64,000 nucleotides of DNA from Phlebotomus papatasi (Eukaryota; Arthropoda; Insecta; Diptera; Psychodidae), in contig NC_077224.1 of assembly GCF_024763615.1 (NCBI RefSeq), forward strand, positions 67,404,712-67,468,711, written 5' to 3'. How positions within the stretch are numbered: the stretch's first letter is position 1; each line of letters opens with the position of its first letter. Position numbers and translations under genes: made by a program. Below, in pieces: positions 12,544 to 25,298 of this stretch. The notes beneath the pieces were generated by a model that saw only the letters and a list, made by a program, of their open reading frames with translations, searched no databases and was not told the DNA's origin.

Positions 12544-13121
12544 AATGAATTATACCTTTTCAACATAAAGAAGATGTAGTAGGTGCGCAGTAAGAAAAAG
12601 TGAATTCATCAAGAATACGGATTGGCCAAAACACCGGTTTTGAACGGCTCTAAATGGCTCAGCCAAAAACCCTCCAGGTTTCGATGTAGGGGAAAGCCCC
12701 TATGCTTCGTATGATCCCAAGCTTTGTAATGAGTAAATTTTTCCTATGTTTCTCAATAAATGTGACTCATCGCACACATATTTTAAAAAGTAGGTGAAAT
12801 TGATCAGTTTTTAAAACGTAACATAGAAAAAAATAGTCATTATATAGCTTGAGATCGTACGGAGTATGGGCACTTTCCCCTACATACAACTCTCTGATAT
12901 GCAAATTGTTACTGTCTGGGTGACAGCTGTCAAACACTGGACAAATTTAAAAATTACCCCTCTCACAAATGTCATTTTCATATAAATACCTATTAACAAG
13001 TTTCATACTTCCCCTTTTTACTTACTTCAAGCAATTAAAGGGAGCGTATAAAACAAATGTCGCACATTTCACGAATACATATGTCTCTTGATTTTTGTCA
13101 TATTGCAAGACACAATCACAT

Positions 13122-13742
13122 CGAACAGACTGGGCTTTTTTACATGGTCATTGCTTTTTTACTCCTTCATTGCTTTTTTACATGTGGAAAAAATATTCAA
13201 AAAATTGAGGCATCAAACCAATTTTTGCATCAATTTGATCTTTTTCCGTTCTCTGAGACAATATTCTGTAAAAAGAAAATGATATTTTAGTAAAATTAGC
13301 CAAATTTAAATACCTTGAACAAAAAGCAAAAAGCAATTGCCCGGTCAATTGCTTTTTCTTGACACTTCCATATTACATAGTCCGTTAACATTCTCTATTT
13401 GAATTCACTGTTCGAAATTTCATCGACCACCATCGAAATCAGCTGATGCCAGGAAAAATCAAAACAAAGGAAATTTTACTCATAAAACTCTTGTGAAAAC
13501 TTTTGAAATACATTTAAAATGAGTCTAGGCTTAGTGAAATTAAAGTTTAGTATAAAATACATTTGAATAATGTGAATTACATTGTTTTGAACAACTGAAA
13601 ATATTTCCCGCCTTGGACATTTTACTTACACTGGATGGCGCTGTTCTCAGTGAGTTATCTGATCGAAAAAAATGAAGGTGTCATATCACTTCTCCATTGC
13701 TTCTTTGAAAATCGATCAAAAGAGCAATGGCCCAGTCTGTTC
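13122..13742. mobile_element. Possible 620-bp inverted-repeat element
   Basis: CGAACAGACTGGGC followed by CATTGC and, inverted at the other end, GCAATGGCCCAGTCTGTTC. Repeated ATTGCTTTTTx blocks lie within. Ends and target site are not exact. Confidence 0.45.
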
Positions 13743-13784
13743 AATGCTAATAAAGACACAGCTATCAACATTTAAATCTTCGTT

Positions 13785-14037
13785 CACTGAGAAAAAAAGA
13801 GGGTGCGATTAACTTTTTTTCCTTATAACTTTAACACTTTTTAGGTGTAAAAATATATCAACATTTTTTAATCTTAATTTTACACCTTTTAAGGGTAAAA
13901 TCAACATGAAAGAAGGATTAATTTAACCCCTAATACACCTAAAAAGGGTAATATTTACACCGATTTCGGATCAATAATGCAGGGTAAAATTAACATTTCC
14001 GGAATGCTATTTTAACTTTTTCGGATTTCTCTCAGTG
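13785..14037. mobile_element. MITE family 'CACTGAGA', copy 3
   Basis: Same orientation and internal blocks as copy 1, ends CACTGAGAAAAAAAGAGGGT and TTTCTCTCAGTG. It is followed at once by ACTCTGGCTTCGAACA, part of a CTCTGGCTTCGAA-family element running to about 14240. Confidence 0.85.
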
Positions 14038-15463
14038 TACATACTCTGGCTTCGAACATTCCGTATTTTCTCAAAATTCCTTTAATAAAGCTGACTTAAT
14101 TTTTTCAGGAAATGTGTGACTTAATACTAGCTATTAAAATATATTCCTAATAGGTCAGATACATTAAAGGAATATGGGAAGATATGAAGTGTTTAAAGAC
14201 CGAGTAGTGCAGAGCCTGAAAGACTTCCTGAAAGACTGCTCTAACCCATTTCTTATTGTGTAGTGGTAAAATGCGTGAAAGTGTGCTAAAATATTTATTT
14301 TTAATTCCATCCTTTAGGGAAACACATATTTTCTCAAATATATTGTACGAGAAAATTACTAAAACTGGCAAACATCTACTAATTCATCCGTGATATTTAT
14401 TAGTCACCCCTTAGCCAGGAGGACACAAAATACCGCAGTATAGCAAGCATTTAGACTATATACACACTGAATTCATTGTGCAAATAAATTCTCTTTCATG
14501 AGATTTTAAAATGTGTGTAAATAAGAGCAATTTGCACTTGGGAGTGGAAAATATAGAAGCAGTTCTCTATGAAGGTCACACATTGTGGGCTGTAGGTCAT
14601 TGAATTTATTCGCACAATTGTCTCAATATATTTTCGCCAATTGAATTTGATCAACATCACGATTGGTGTGACCTTTTGATTTACTATCAATTTATACTAT
14701 ATATTGATCACAAAGTATATTCCAAATTTTACCTAATGTAAATATAAAATTTCAACTTTAATTTTAGGCTCAAATCAATCGACACAGATTATTTTTGATA
14801 CAATTTTCTCTTCTCTCACTCTCTTTTTCTAACACCCATCCCAGTAAATTCAACGATTAATTTTGTTTTCAATAACACGCCTGCGGTGAAATTTTCTAAT
14901 ACCAATTATGGCAAAATTGATGTGGAAATATTTTGATGAAATTGAATTGGTTTTTCAGAAATCAAATTAGTGGTCACTTCTTTGATCGTGGCGTTGTATT
15001 AGAGTAATAAAAAAAACATTAGCAATCGAAACTCCATGAAAATTGCTTGTATTATTGAAATTTATGGGTTATCTCAATATTGATTGATTACCATACTGCT
15101 CCACATTAATTTACAGTGCACTCTTTTCATAATTCCTCATTCAAAATTAGACATTTGGTATAGTGGGGCAATTTAGAGACTATTATTCTTATAGACAGAC
15201 TGAGAAATTTTCATTAAACTAACAATTGTGTAAAATAGTGGTGAAAAGCTATGTAATAAATATAGTATTCTAAAAAAATATACATACGATAAAATATCAA
15301 TTTAATTACCCGAAAATGTAAGCCATTCAAATTCAATTTATTTAATTATTTTTTTCTATGAATTTATGTTCCTTTTCAACCGGCCATCGCCGTCTTACTA
15401 CTACATCAAACATCTTTAAGAAAAACAAAAAAAAAACAAATAATAAAAGAAAATCCCTGCATT

Positions 15464-15896
15464 TAGGGTAAGTGTGCCAAATTCCGACCAACTTGCAATT
15501 TCGACCACCCTTTTTGTTCTTCGAATTTCCATGAATTTTTAGTTTTTACATACTCTAGAGATTATACAATGCAAAGGAATAACAAAAAAATGTAGCTTTG
15601 ACAAACGAGATGACGTGAAAAAGACATTGGAAGAATTCCCGAAGTGCAAGGAACTATGAGAATGAATGTGGTCGAAATAGGGCACCAAAGCTATGTCTAC
15701 ATTTTTATTCATTTAAAAATGTATTAAAAACGATTTTAAAGTAGATAAAGACGATAAACTGTCTACAAGGTTCTAAGCAACACTCCTAAAGTAGAAGGAA
15801 TGAAAAAAAATCAATTTCCATTAAAGATATTACATTTCAAACTTGAGACTTTGGTGCTTGCACGCAACTATGCCGAAATCTGGCACACTTACCCTA
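15464..15896. mobile_element. pogo-like MITE 'TAGGGTAAGTGTGCC', copy 1
   Basis: 433 bp, TA-flanked; ends TAGGGTAAGTGTGCCAAATT and TCTGGCACACTTACCCTA. Inside, around 15600-15655, the plus strand reads FDKRDDVKKTLEEF. This matches the putative transposase N-terminus YEKDYVEKTLEEFRKGK in the longer relative at 21199. So it is a deleted derivative of a coding element. Confidence 0.8.
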
Positions 15897-16164
15897 ATGT
15901 ATATTCTGTATGAATTAGATACATATAAACCTCAGAATATCGGTATGCAAACACTCGTCACCTTTCACATTGCAAGTTGTCGCAATTCTGCAAAAATTAG
16001 CGGACTTGTATGAAGAGTGTTGCAGGATGATAAGTTAATTTTCTCTTATTAACACATCGGTACATCCGAAGCACTCCATTTCTGGTCATATATTACTCAT
16101 TAAACTATGAAAAATAGTTCAATTTGCAGGAACCTAAACCCTACGGAATACTTTTTAATGTTAT

Positions 16165-16376
16165 ACTGGCTTTAGACCTAAGGATTAGCCCTTATGGCTT
16201 AACTGCTCTAATTTCTTATCGATCACGATATTTTGGAAAAATTTTACTGAGGATAGGATTATTAAAGATAAAATGAACTATTAGGTTCTCAAAAAAATTG
16301 CTCGTTATTTAGGATTTCGTGACCATTTGAGACCTTCTGGAATTGGGCTAAACCTCTAGTCTGAAGACTAATATGA
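16165..16376 (-). mobile_element. MITE family 'CTTCAGACCTAAGG', copy 1
   Basis: Starts GGCTTTAGACCTAAGG, ends TAAACCTCTAGTCTGAAGAC. Adjacent copy at 16403; plus-strand relatives at 20749 and 50212. The two neighbouring copies could be one tandem duplication. Confidence 0.7.
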
Positions 16377-16402
16377 AGTGTTCGAAGCCAGAGTGTAATA
16401 CG

Positions 16403-16599
16403 GACTTCAGATCTAAGGCTTAACCAAATGGCTTAACTGTTACAATTTCTTGTAAATCAGGATTATTTAGAAAACTTTTACTTAGGATTGGATTGTTAAA
16501 GATAAATTACCTATTAAGCTCTCAAATAACAATGATATTGCTCGCTATTTAGGATTTTGAAATCTTCTAGAACTGGGCTAAACCTCTAGTCTGAAGACA
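16403..16599 (-). mobile_element. MITE family 'CTTCAGACCTAAGG', copy 2
   Basis: Same orientation as its neighbour 27 bp upstream and clearly alignable with it (AGGATTGGATTGTTAAAGAT, GGGCTAAACCTCTAGTCTGA), but diverged, so the duplication is not recent. Confidence 0.7.
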
Positions 16600-17322
16600 G
16601 CTTAAGAAAGCCTTGAAAGCCTTCGCCTACATAAAAATTGGCACAATTATCAAAAGAAGCCACAGCATTTAACCAGGTTCATTTCAAGGAAGTAAAAAGT
16701 TCTGTTTTATCCATGCATGGAAGAAACATTGTTAAATTAGACTGTTTTTAATTTCCAAGATTGTTTCATGCTGATAATTAAGTTTAAGAGTTTTTCGTGA
16801 TTCACTTAAACTTTTATTTGGAAAAAATCATAATTTTAAAGTTTCTGCTTATAATACGAGTTGTTCAAAAATGTGTTATGTTATTTCTTTGATTTTTCTA
16901 TGACTTTATACTATAAATTTACAGAGAGAAAAGAATACAAATGAGCAATATTACTTTTTTGATTTTTAGATATTTTATAGGTTGTTTGTTTAGGCAATCA
17001 TCTCATCCAGATACAAAATGACTTTGAATAATTTCCAATAAAGATTTTTCAAGGTCAAAATTTAAAAAGGCTCAAAACAGCGTATTTCTCAATCGATTAG
17101 GACAAATTTAGGTTTGTTTGAAAGGTCTTGAAATATTTGAAAAATCTAATCCAGTACAAAGTGGCTTTTATCTGGTTATAAACCGATAACTAATTATTAC
17201 CGGCAAACCTGTAGAATATCCTTATGCCGTTTGGAATTTTGTGAATTTCAACACAAGTGAAATATGTCAAGTAAAGGAAACAGGAGCAGAATTAGCCAGC
17301 AAATAAAACTTTTATTTTCGTA

Positions 17323-17541
17323 TAGGGGAAAGTACTCACCCTTCGAACGTTCACGTCTTCGAATAATGCGAATTTTCTTTAAGTTTTCCTAAAAGATTTA
17401 AACATTTCCATTAAATATTAGTTAGCCTATTATCAATTATTGATAGTTATGTGACAATCATGTGGAAATCTCTTAGGAAAACAAAAAGAAATTATTATTA
17501 TTCGAAAGCATAAACGTTCGAAGGGAGAGTACTCTCCCCTA
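17323..17541. mobile_element. MITE family 'CTTCGAACGTTCATGCC', copy 1
   Basis: TA-flanked; ends TAGGGGAAAGTACTCACCCT and AGGGAGAGTACTCTCCCCTA; arms of about 50 bp include TTCGAACGTTCACG and CGTTCGAAGGG. Two more copies lie in GrB intron 2. Confidence 0.9.
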
Positions 17542-17838
17542 ATTTGTAAAAAAAATATTTGTATCAAATTGATAAATAATTTCAATGAATAGGAAGGAAG
17601 GTGTTTGCCTCGAATAAATAGTGAATTCTTCAACATTCCTTCTAAGGCAAATAATAAAATCCCACTGTCTAATTCTACCCCTGGCTAATTCTGCCTCAGT
17701 CTACTCTACCATCCTTATGTGCGCTGAAAGGTTGCTTGGAGCTCTTACTGTTGTTAGGTAACTGCCCTCAGTCTTCAGTGACTGAACATCAGTCGCTGTA
17801 GACGGTTCACTCTCATGAAGTAAAAAATTGGTGGTTAC

Positions 17839-18042
17839 TAGGGGGAAGTGGGGCACCTTGGAAAGTGGGGTACCTTTGAAATTGGGATCTTTCACCTATT
17901 CTTAAATAAAATTGAGCCTTATCGTGATATAATTTAGCTGGCACAAACAGATTGAGCAGCTAAATTACATTATAATATGGCTCAGTTCCATTTTAACATA
18001 GGAGTAAAATCCCAATTTCAAAGGTGCCCCACATACCCCCTA
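17839..18042. mobile_element. MITE family 'GGGGGAAGTGGGGCACC', copy 2
   Basis: TA-flanked, ends TAGGGGGAAGTGGGGCACCT and AGGTGCCCCACATACCCCC; the interior ATTGAGCCTTATCGTGA matches copy 1 at 7461. Confidence 0.85.
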
Positions 18043-20007
18043 TAGTTCTCCAATTTCCCTACGTTCGTAATTTTATTTAGGTGAGCCCCATCACGGCTTA
18101 CAAATTCGATAGCATGTTTTGAGAGTTTTTCAATGAATATTTTATATTTGAAAAAAAATCAGCTTATTTATGTTTAATAATCGAGTGATTTATTAAATTA
18201 TTTTTAAATTACATTAATAATTTGCCAAATTTGATCAAATTCGCTCACTTTATATTTCATTGATGCATTTTCCGCAATAAACAGAGTCACTATAATTAAC
18301 ATGGTACTGTGCACAACACACAAAATGAGAAAAAACTGCATTTTTCAAAGGGATTATCATGCAAACTGTCAGGTGTTAATAAAGAATGTGAAGGTTGATA
18401 AATTTTGCGGCGCATTTTTTTTTGCTACCCACATGAAAATCTATTTCAAAGTCAAAATGACTTATAAATTCTCTTTTAGTGCTATTTATGGACTAAAAGG
18501 ATTGAAAGAGAGTTTTTCATTGATTTTTTAACAGATTTATCACTTTTGATGAGTTTACCTAAAACTCAATGAACATTTCTACACTCTCTCTTTCCTGGCT
18601 TGTATTAAAACTGGCATTTTCCATATATATAAAGCAACAAATCCCAACCGGTATGACTAAGTATCCAAATAGAAATTAATCGTATTGAATGTTATGCAAG
18701 AAAACTTCCACCCAACTTTTTAGACAAATCGTGATTTCTCTTCCTCCTAAAATATGCTTCAATTGTGAAAAATTGATTGACAATTGACTGTAAATAAATT
18801 TGCATTGGAAAATTACGTAAACATATCAAAAATAATTACATTTCCAGTAATTCGTGGAGAATCAATCTCTTGTGACTCGATCAAGGAATATGAAAGTGTA
18901 AACAAGAAAATAGAGTTAATCACTATAGTATTATATAGCAAAGACAAAATTACTATGGCGCTTCATGTGAATATTAATGAGTTTTTGAAGAAAATCACAC
19001 GTTTATTGACACATCAACAGAGGGGAAGACACACTACGTCTTTGATGTTAAATTTTCTTTTCCATGTGGGATTATCAATCATAAATTTCTGATTCATAAA
19101 CCCAAACGATGCCAGACACTGAGACTCATCTCTGACTTCCTCACATTAATTTCTCCCTCTGTGCGATATTCCATTGAGCGCAAAAAAAAGACACAAAAAC
19201 CATTGAAGCAATTTTCATTTAATGCGATTTTATTTCCTCACATATACACCAAACATCAAATGAGGGAGACGAAAAACATGACTTCACTATATAGAGATAC
19301 TATATTGTCGAATATGAGGGGCAAAAAAAGAATAACATGAAAATAAATCTTATGTGTTAAAATGTGGGATGCATAATAAAGAACGGAATTGTGCAACTAT
19401 GTCGATTGCAGTGCTTAGAAATTCCCCCTCTAATTCGGTTCTTGTTTCTTTTTTTTTTTTCAACACAAGTTTGTCTGTCAACACCCACCCAGAAAATACT
19501 GTTTTGCACCCAAAATAATGCTACATTTAATGTTATTCTTTCAAGTTCAATAAATGAAAACCATCGAACAGTGTTTCTTGCAATATATCGATTGATTTTT
19601 TGTTTCTATTTTAGGAACATTCTTAATAAACGATAGAAAAGTGTCAAAAACAATGCGAATTCCCAGTTTATTCTTAATCGATTGAGCTTAATCATTTACG
19701 TTTTCCATAAGTTTGCTAATCCATTCCATCCACATTGTATATAAGCAAATCCATTTTGCGAGATTTTGGTACTCAAGTTATGACCGTTTAGTTACGTATA
19801 ATCCGAATTAATTCTTCATAAACTCAAATGAGAAGTCTTTAAATGTCAAACAATTCTTTACTAGCAAGAAATTTTATTAAATAAACGTCAGAGGCGCTGT
19901 AGTAATAGATCGTCGCTTGACCCAGTTATTGGCGTAATTAAAACGAGCTGCTGACTTAAGTGTGATGAGTAAGTTACAACAATTGCTAATCCAAGTATTA
20001 CAAAAAA
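18043..20007. other. AT-rich stretch, nothing recognised
   Basis: Short frames only. Near 19962-19995 GATGAGTAAGTTACAACAAT resembles one arm of the hairpin at 25299-25440. Confidence 0.5.
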
Positions 20008-20277
20008 TAGGGGAACTGTACCAAATTTCGGCCAGCTTGCAATTTCGGCCAGCTTACAATTTCGCCCACTTCTTCTGTTCTTTGTCTATATTTTTATTCG
20101 TTTTAAAACGTATTAAGAATGATTTTAGAGAAAACATAGATGCTAAACTATCTATAAGGTTCCAAGCAACACTTCTTAAAAGGAAGTAACAATCAAACTG
20201 TATTCAAAATATTACTTTTCAAACTTAAGACTTTGGCGCTTGAATACAACTATGCCGAAATTTGGTACAATAACCCA
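20008..20277. mobile_element. pogo-like MITE 'TAGGGTAAGTGTGCC' family, copy 2
   Basis: Ends TAGGGGAACTGTACCAAATT and AAATTTGGTACAATAACCC. It shares the inner blocks TTTCGGCCAGCTTGCAATTT and CTATGCCGAAA with the family and lacks the transposase fragment. Confidence 0.8.
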
Positions 20278-20605
20278 ATTAAAAATGAAAATCGTAAGTT
20301 ATATTATATTATTTAGGGGAAGTGTCCCAAATTTCGGCTAGCTTCTAATTTCGGCCACTTTGTGCGTAATTTCGGCCATGCAAATAAATTATTTAAAATT
20401 ATGTAATTTTCCAATAGTCAATGAATTCATTTTACTTTTAAATATTTATTCATTTTAGGATGTATTAACACAAAGACCGTTAAATTTTAGGTATAATTTG
20501 CATTTAGATTGCGTTGTAAAAACTCAGTGTGGAAAGACTCTTACAAAAATTGTGGCAGATCGATTGTGTTTCTAGCAATCTTGTGATTTGTGGTGAAGTG
20601 CGTAA

Positions 20606-20745
20606 AGGCCTCTACACATTGGGAGCACTTTTCGTCAAAAATTGCGTTTTTGACAGAATTTTGACGTTCCTACCTACAGAAATGTAGACGATTTCCTTCA
20701 AAAACGCAATTTTTGACGAAAATTACTCCCAATGTGTAGAGGCCT
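20606..20745. mobile_element. Harbinger-like MITE 'AGGCCTCTACACATTGGGA', copy 1
   Basis: 140 bp with arms AGGCCTCTACACATTGGGAG and its inverse, near-palindromic, flanked by TAA on both sides (20603-20605, 20746-20748). A three-base TWA target duplication is typical of PIF/Harbinger elements. Confidence 0.85.
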
Positions 20746-20748
20746 TAA

Positions 20749-20945
20749 GGCCGGCTGGAGGTTTAACCCAGTTCCCGAAGGTCTCAAAAATCTTAATAAT
20801 AAGCAATTTTATTGATTTTTCAAAATCTAATAAATCATTTGCCCTTAATATTCAATCCTAAACAACAATTTCCTAAGAAATCATGCTTGATGAGGAATTA
20901 GAGGAGTTAAGCCAGATAGCTAAGCCTTAGGTCTGAAGCCCGTAT
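20749..20945 (+). mobile_element. MITE family 'CTTCAGACCTAAGG', copy 3
   Basis: GTTTAACCCAGTTCCCGAAG to GCCTTAGGTCTGAAGCCCGT. Uninterrupted, so it serves as the reference for the split copy at 50212-51283. Confidence 0.7.
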
Positions 20946-21198
20946 AAAGTTTTTCTTCGGTGTTTTTCATGAAAATTGATTAGTTTTCATTAAAGTTTGT
21001 TTCTGTTTATGTTAATAGTGAATCAATCTTTAAATTTCGGGTAAAATTTCCCAGCTGGATCCTGTATTTCGCGTAAAAAAAGTATATACTTTGTGAGCGT
21101 CTCTCCGGTGAGGTAGTGTTGCCTATTCCGGCAACATCTTTTGCTTTCCTAAATTTCTTATTCATTTTATGGTTTTTTTTCAATTTCTGAGTTCTATA

Positions 21199-21384
21199 AT
21201 GTCCCGAGAAAAAATCCATCGCTTCTATGAAAAAGATTATGTGGAAAAGACCCTGGAAGAGTTCAGAAAGGGCAAATTGCTACGGGAATTTGCGCGTAAA
21301 TTTGAGATACTACTCTTCAGGTCTTCAGGACAAATTACGCGGAAGATTTCAGGGCTTGTGGGTCATATAAACGTATTAAACTAA
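21199..21384 (+). pseudogene. N-terminus of a pogo-like transposase, frameshifted
   Basis: ATG at 21199 opens MSREKIHRFYEKDYVEKTLE, then FRKGKLLREFARKFEI, the pattern of a pipsqueak/CENP-B-type helix-turn-helix that starts pogo/Tigger transposases. Around 21305-21345 the usual continuation (SSGLQDKLRGRF) reads in another frame, so an indel has broken it. No DDE catalytic domain follows. The preceding TTTTTTTTCAATTTCTGAG may or may not be an acceptor. Confidence 0.6.
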
Positions 21385-21777
21385 ATATTAAACTCGTTCC
21401 GTTTGACGTTTTGAAATTTTCTATCCGTTGCGTCACAAAAGGTGGTCAGAAAAAAAGGTGGCCGGTATTTCACTCAAAGTGGCCGGAACACTACCCAAAG
21501 CAATGTCCATATTTTTGTTAATTTTTCAATATTTTAGCAAGTGATTTAAAGAAAACAAAGATGATAAACTAATTTTCAAGGTTCCACACAACCTTCCCGA
21601 AAAGGAAGTAACAAAAAATATCAATATGAATTAAAAATATTGCATTTCAAACTTAGGACTTCGGTGCTTATATGCAACTATACCGAAATTTGGCACACTT
21701 ACCCTAACTAAGATTTTTGCTTATTTTTGCTGAAAAATAAGCAGGACTTGCCATAACAACCATGATTGTCAAAATTT

Positions 21778-21983
21778 ACAGGAGAAGCTTTCAGGCTTCG
21801 TACATTTCATATTTTTCCCATGTTTTTTTTTTAATGAATCAGACCTATTTTTCAGGAAATGTGTGACTTAAGACTAGCTTTAAAATACATTGCCATAAAT
21901 AGGTCAGATTCATTAGGGGAATATGGGAAAAATATGAAGTGTTCGAAGCCATATTGTGTGCGAAGCTTGAAAACTTTCCCCTA
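21778..21983. mobile_element. MITE family 'CTCTGGCTTCGAA', copy 2
   Basis: Ends GAGAAGCTTTCAGGCTTCG and CGAAGCTTGAAAACTTTCC, both running inward to ATGAATC and GATTCAT blocks. Best uninterrupted copy of the family. Confidence 0.75.
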
Positions 21984-22443
21984 CAGTGACTTGTTTTGGA
22001 AAAATGATAGTTGTTCATGTTAATTTCCTCCAGACATACAGTTTCAACAATGTAATCTTGCAATAAAGTGCAAGTAAGTGATCATAAATGTTTTAAGGAA
22101 TGGCAATGTGTAAATATCCTTAATGAAATAGTTATGATGTGGGCAAAATTGTGTTTTTGCAATCCCCTTTTCGGTACTTTATTTACAATTTAAGCTCTAC
22201 TTCTCTCAAGACATGGTAGAAGTGCAAATTTGCTCAGAGCACTTATTATTCTCATTTTCATATTTCGGTTTAGCACTTCTTGTTTAAGGATTGCAAAACA
22301 CTTAGTATACACATTTAGAAAATGTAATTTAAAAACTTGATTTTTTGTGTCCTCTGGGATACTATTAAATAAACTTGATATTCTTTCAAAATATGCGATA
22401 TTTATAGTAAAATTGAATTATATTAGATCTAAATCTTTAAAAT

Positions 22444-22736
22444 CGGTGGCAGTAAAAATTGCCTAAGGTCAAATACCCGAATAGGTCAAAGTCCTTAGAG
22501 GAGAAGAAATCTTGAAGGATCGAAATTAGGAATGGATCGGAACACCGAAGAGCCAAAATCCCTGATGTGTCAAAATCCCGGAAGGACCAAAATTCTTATG
22601 CGTCAAAATCTCGAAAAGCCAAATTTTAAATTCTGGGGTTTGGTTCTTCTGAATTTCGGCCCTTAAAAATTTTGACTCATTCGAGATTTTGGCGTGCGAT
22701 ATTTTGAACTCCGTAATTTTGATTTCGGCGATTTTG
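22444..22736. mobile_element. Fold-back element of 15-bp repeats, decayed copy
   Basis: GGTGGCAGTAAAAATTGCC at one end and degenerate AAAATCCCGAAA/GATTTTGGCGT units inverted about a centre near 22630. The core differs from the other three copies. Confidence 0.55.
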
Positions 22737-22838
22737 CTCAGAATTTATTTAAAAGCTTTATTTATTTATTTTTTATTTTTGGCTTTGTATAAAAATTATA
22801 ATTGAATTTCTTAAAAATGCAGTATTATTTCCACAGCT

Positions 22839-23054
22839 ATAGAGAAAAATGGAGCACCACCAAACACGGGGCAGCACCAAACATTGCGATTTTTAATAAG
22901 ATATTCGACTTCAAAGGATAAAATTTATAGAAATGCATAGGCATTACAGGGATGCTTGTCCATTGAAGAAATGGTCACGATAGTCCAAGTAGTTTACAAA
23001 TAAAATTTAGTGTTTGACGCTGCCCCGTGTTTGGTGGTGCCCCAGTTTCCCCTA
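22839..23054. mobile_element. MITE family 'GGGGAAACTGGGGCACC', copy 2
   Basis: Ends TAGAGAAAAATGGAGCACCA and GGTGCCCCAGTTTCCCCTA; the CACGGGGCAGCACCAAACA block is inverted inside. Somewhat longer than copy 1. Confidence 0.85.
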
Positions 23055-23106
23055 TACCACCATAAGCGGTTTTGAAGTAAATTTAATAACACATTTTTCA
23101 ATAATT

Positions 23107-23272
23107 TACTATTATTATTAATCGTGTCGAGGCATAAAATTCACACATGTCTTGCCCAATAACGGGCTACGTCAATGGCATGCGGGGTTGCCAACATCAA
23201 GTCCCCTACCTCGCAAGAAGCAGGAGACAAAGGACAAACACACAAGTGTGGGGTAGTTTGAACCACCCCACA
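23107..23272 (-). mobile_element. LINE-like 3' end, second copy
   Basis: On the minus strand a GC-richer stretch ends CTCGACACGATTAATAATAA, identical to the end of the 1013-1297 element. The sequence upstream of the terminus differs. No coding frame for a reverse transcriptase is seen. Confidence 0.4.
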
Positions 23273-25298
23273 GTCAATAATTTACTTAATTCTTATTTAA
23301 GAATTTTTGCTTTATTTAGTTAAGGTTTTTCTGATCAAAGTAAATTTAATAAGTGAAAGGTATAAAAAAATAAAATTTAAAACTTTAAAAGTGTGAAATT
23401 CAAATAAGAATTCTGCAGTAGCTACAGAAATAAAAGAGAAACTTTCTTGCAACTATTTAATCGTCAGATAATTTCTAGTCACTTAAAGGGAATTTGAACC
23501 CGAGGGAATATTTCCAACAAAGAGTGTCAACTGTTCCTTTTAAAGCATTACGTACCCTCTGAAACGTATCTAAATACGATTTTTAGTAATTTTATTATTT
23601 TACCACAATCTAAAACTATTTTATAAATTTTCTGAGCGTCACATTGACCATTTGAATCCTGCAATCGCCTTTCCAAAAATATTTGCAAATTAGTCTGAAC
23701 ATTGCGATAAGAATGAAAAAATTCTATAAAGATTGGTAAGGCTTCAATATTCAGGTAAGTACATTTGATGCCGAATACTTTCTGCTAATTAATCACTTTG
23801 ACGCTTCAAAAGATAAATTCTTCTTTCTGTAATGAACACTTAGTAATGCTTTGTTGTCTTTCAGCACGGAATAAGAATAGTATCATGTATAAGTAATAAT
23901 TAAATGTTTATAATAATCATTCTAGGTTTACGTGTTTCCACATAAGATAGGTTTAAACATTATAATTTTGTGGTTAAACCAAGTGGCGCAACAATTTTGA
24001 CATGATATAGTCAAAGTTAAAAGTTAGAAAATGTTCAACACTTTTGGCTGTATCAATAATTTTTTGTACAATGTATAATGTTTAAGTTCTCAACACTTGC
24101 CACTTTATCTTCCTAAAAGTGATGTCGTGGAAACTTACATGAAAATTGTTGAGAAGAAATTTGTTGACGAAAATTGTGCCCAAAACTATCTATTACACAA
24201 ATTCCAAAACCTCGGAAGTACTTCACGTATTCTCAGCATGACCAATCTTCATTACAATCTTTTTATTTTTAACTCACAATCATTGAGAAAAATCACTCAA
24301 AGCATTTTAACAAAACGAAAAAAAAAGAATTACACATTAAATCTCCATGAATTGCATGACTTTTGTAGTTATTCACATCTAAATTTAATACCATATATTT
24401 TTTTATGATATACACTTTGTATACTACTTCACTTGGATTACCGTGTAGGAAAATATATTTTCACAGGAGATTTCCAAACACATGAAGAATAAGCAAAAAA
24501 AAACTACAGTATAGAAGATCTTTTTTGGGTTATTTTCTCACTTTATGGATAAAATATTACAATCACACATCTTCTTCCCTAGCACAACACCTCACACATT
24601 TTACTTGCAATTTCCCCAGGAATGCTTATCACACTTTATGAGATTAAGGAAAAAGGAGGAAAGAAAACTGAGAAAGGAAGAAATGCCAGAGATACTTTCT
24701 TGACGTATCCCGGTGACTAAAAGAAAACTGTACAATGTGTCGAAAATAGTACAAATATCACTTTTTTCTTAATGAATGAAAATCACAACTATATGTTTTC
24801 TATACCAAATACCAGCTGTACAATTAAAATAACCGGAGAAAAACAACCATTGAGATTACATTTATGTCTCGAGTGTTACAATGAACTCTCCAAGTATGTC
24901 TTTTGAGTTCGAAAAAAAAATATTGTTGTTCCAAAGAGTGTGGACAAAATACTCCGAAAACCACGACACGGAGGATAACCCACCAATCTCGTCAATTGGT
25001 AGCACAAAACTGAGCACAGAGCAGAAACCGAGGCACTGCAGTACCGCGATTCCATGGCATTTTACTTTCGGATATACTTATGTTTTCGAATGGGGGAAAT
25101 AGTCACTATATAGTACAGATAGAGAGTACAGTGACTGTTAAAATAATAGAGTCACTCTGATATAGAAATTCTCTCAAAGTTCAAAGTATTTAGATTAAAA
25201 TATTAATAGAATTGTTAAATTGAATAAGTTACAATAAAGAATTTAATAAAAAATGTGATGTCCATGAGAAATCAGAATAAGTAAAAGTTTTAAAATTC
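23273..25298. other. AT-rich stretch, nothing firm
   Basis: Open frames at 24097-24408 and 24881-25102 have no recognisable family, and the first begins with TTG. TACAGTGACTGTTAAAATAA at about 25126 resembles a Tc1-type end, but no partner end is clear. Confidence 0.5.

Larger units (their letters stand above)
20316..21704. mobile_element. Longer pogo-like element (1.39 kb), copy 3, with nested insertions
   Basis: TA-flanked; left GGGGAAGTGTCCCAAATTTC, right GAAATTTGGCACACTTACCC. It carries the longest transposase remnant of the family (21199-21384) and contains two complete inserted MITEs (20606-20745 and 20749-20945). Confidence 0.75.

Noticed and set aside
24097..24408. 103-codon plus-strand frame
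   Set aside because: It begins with TTG, has no recognisable domain, and its composition fits chance in AT-rich DNA.
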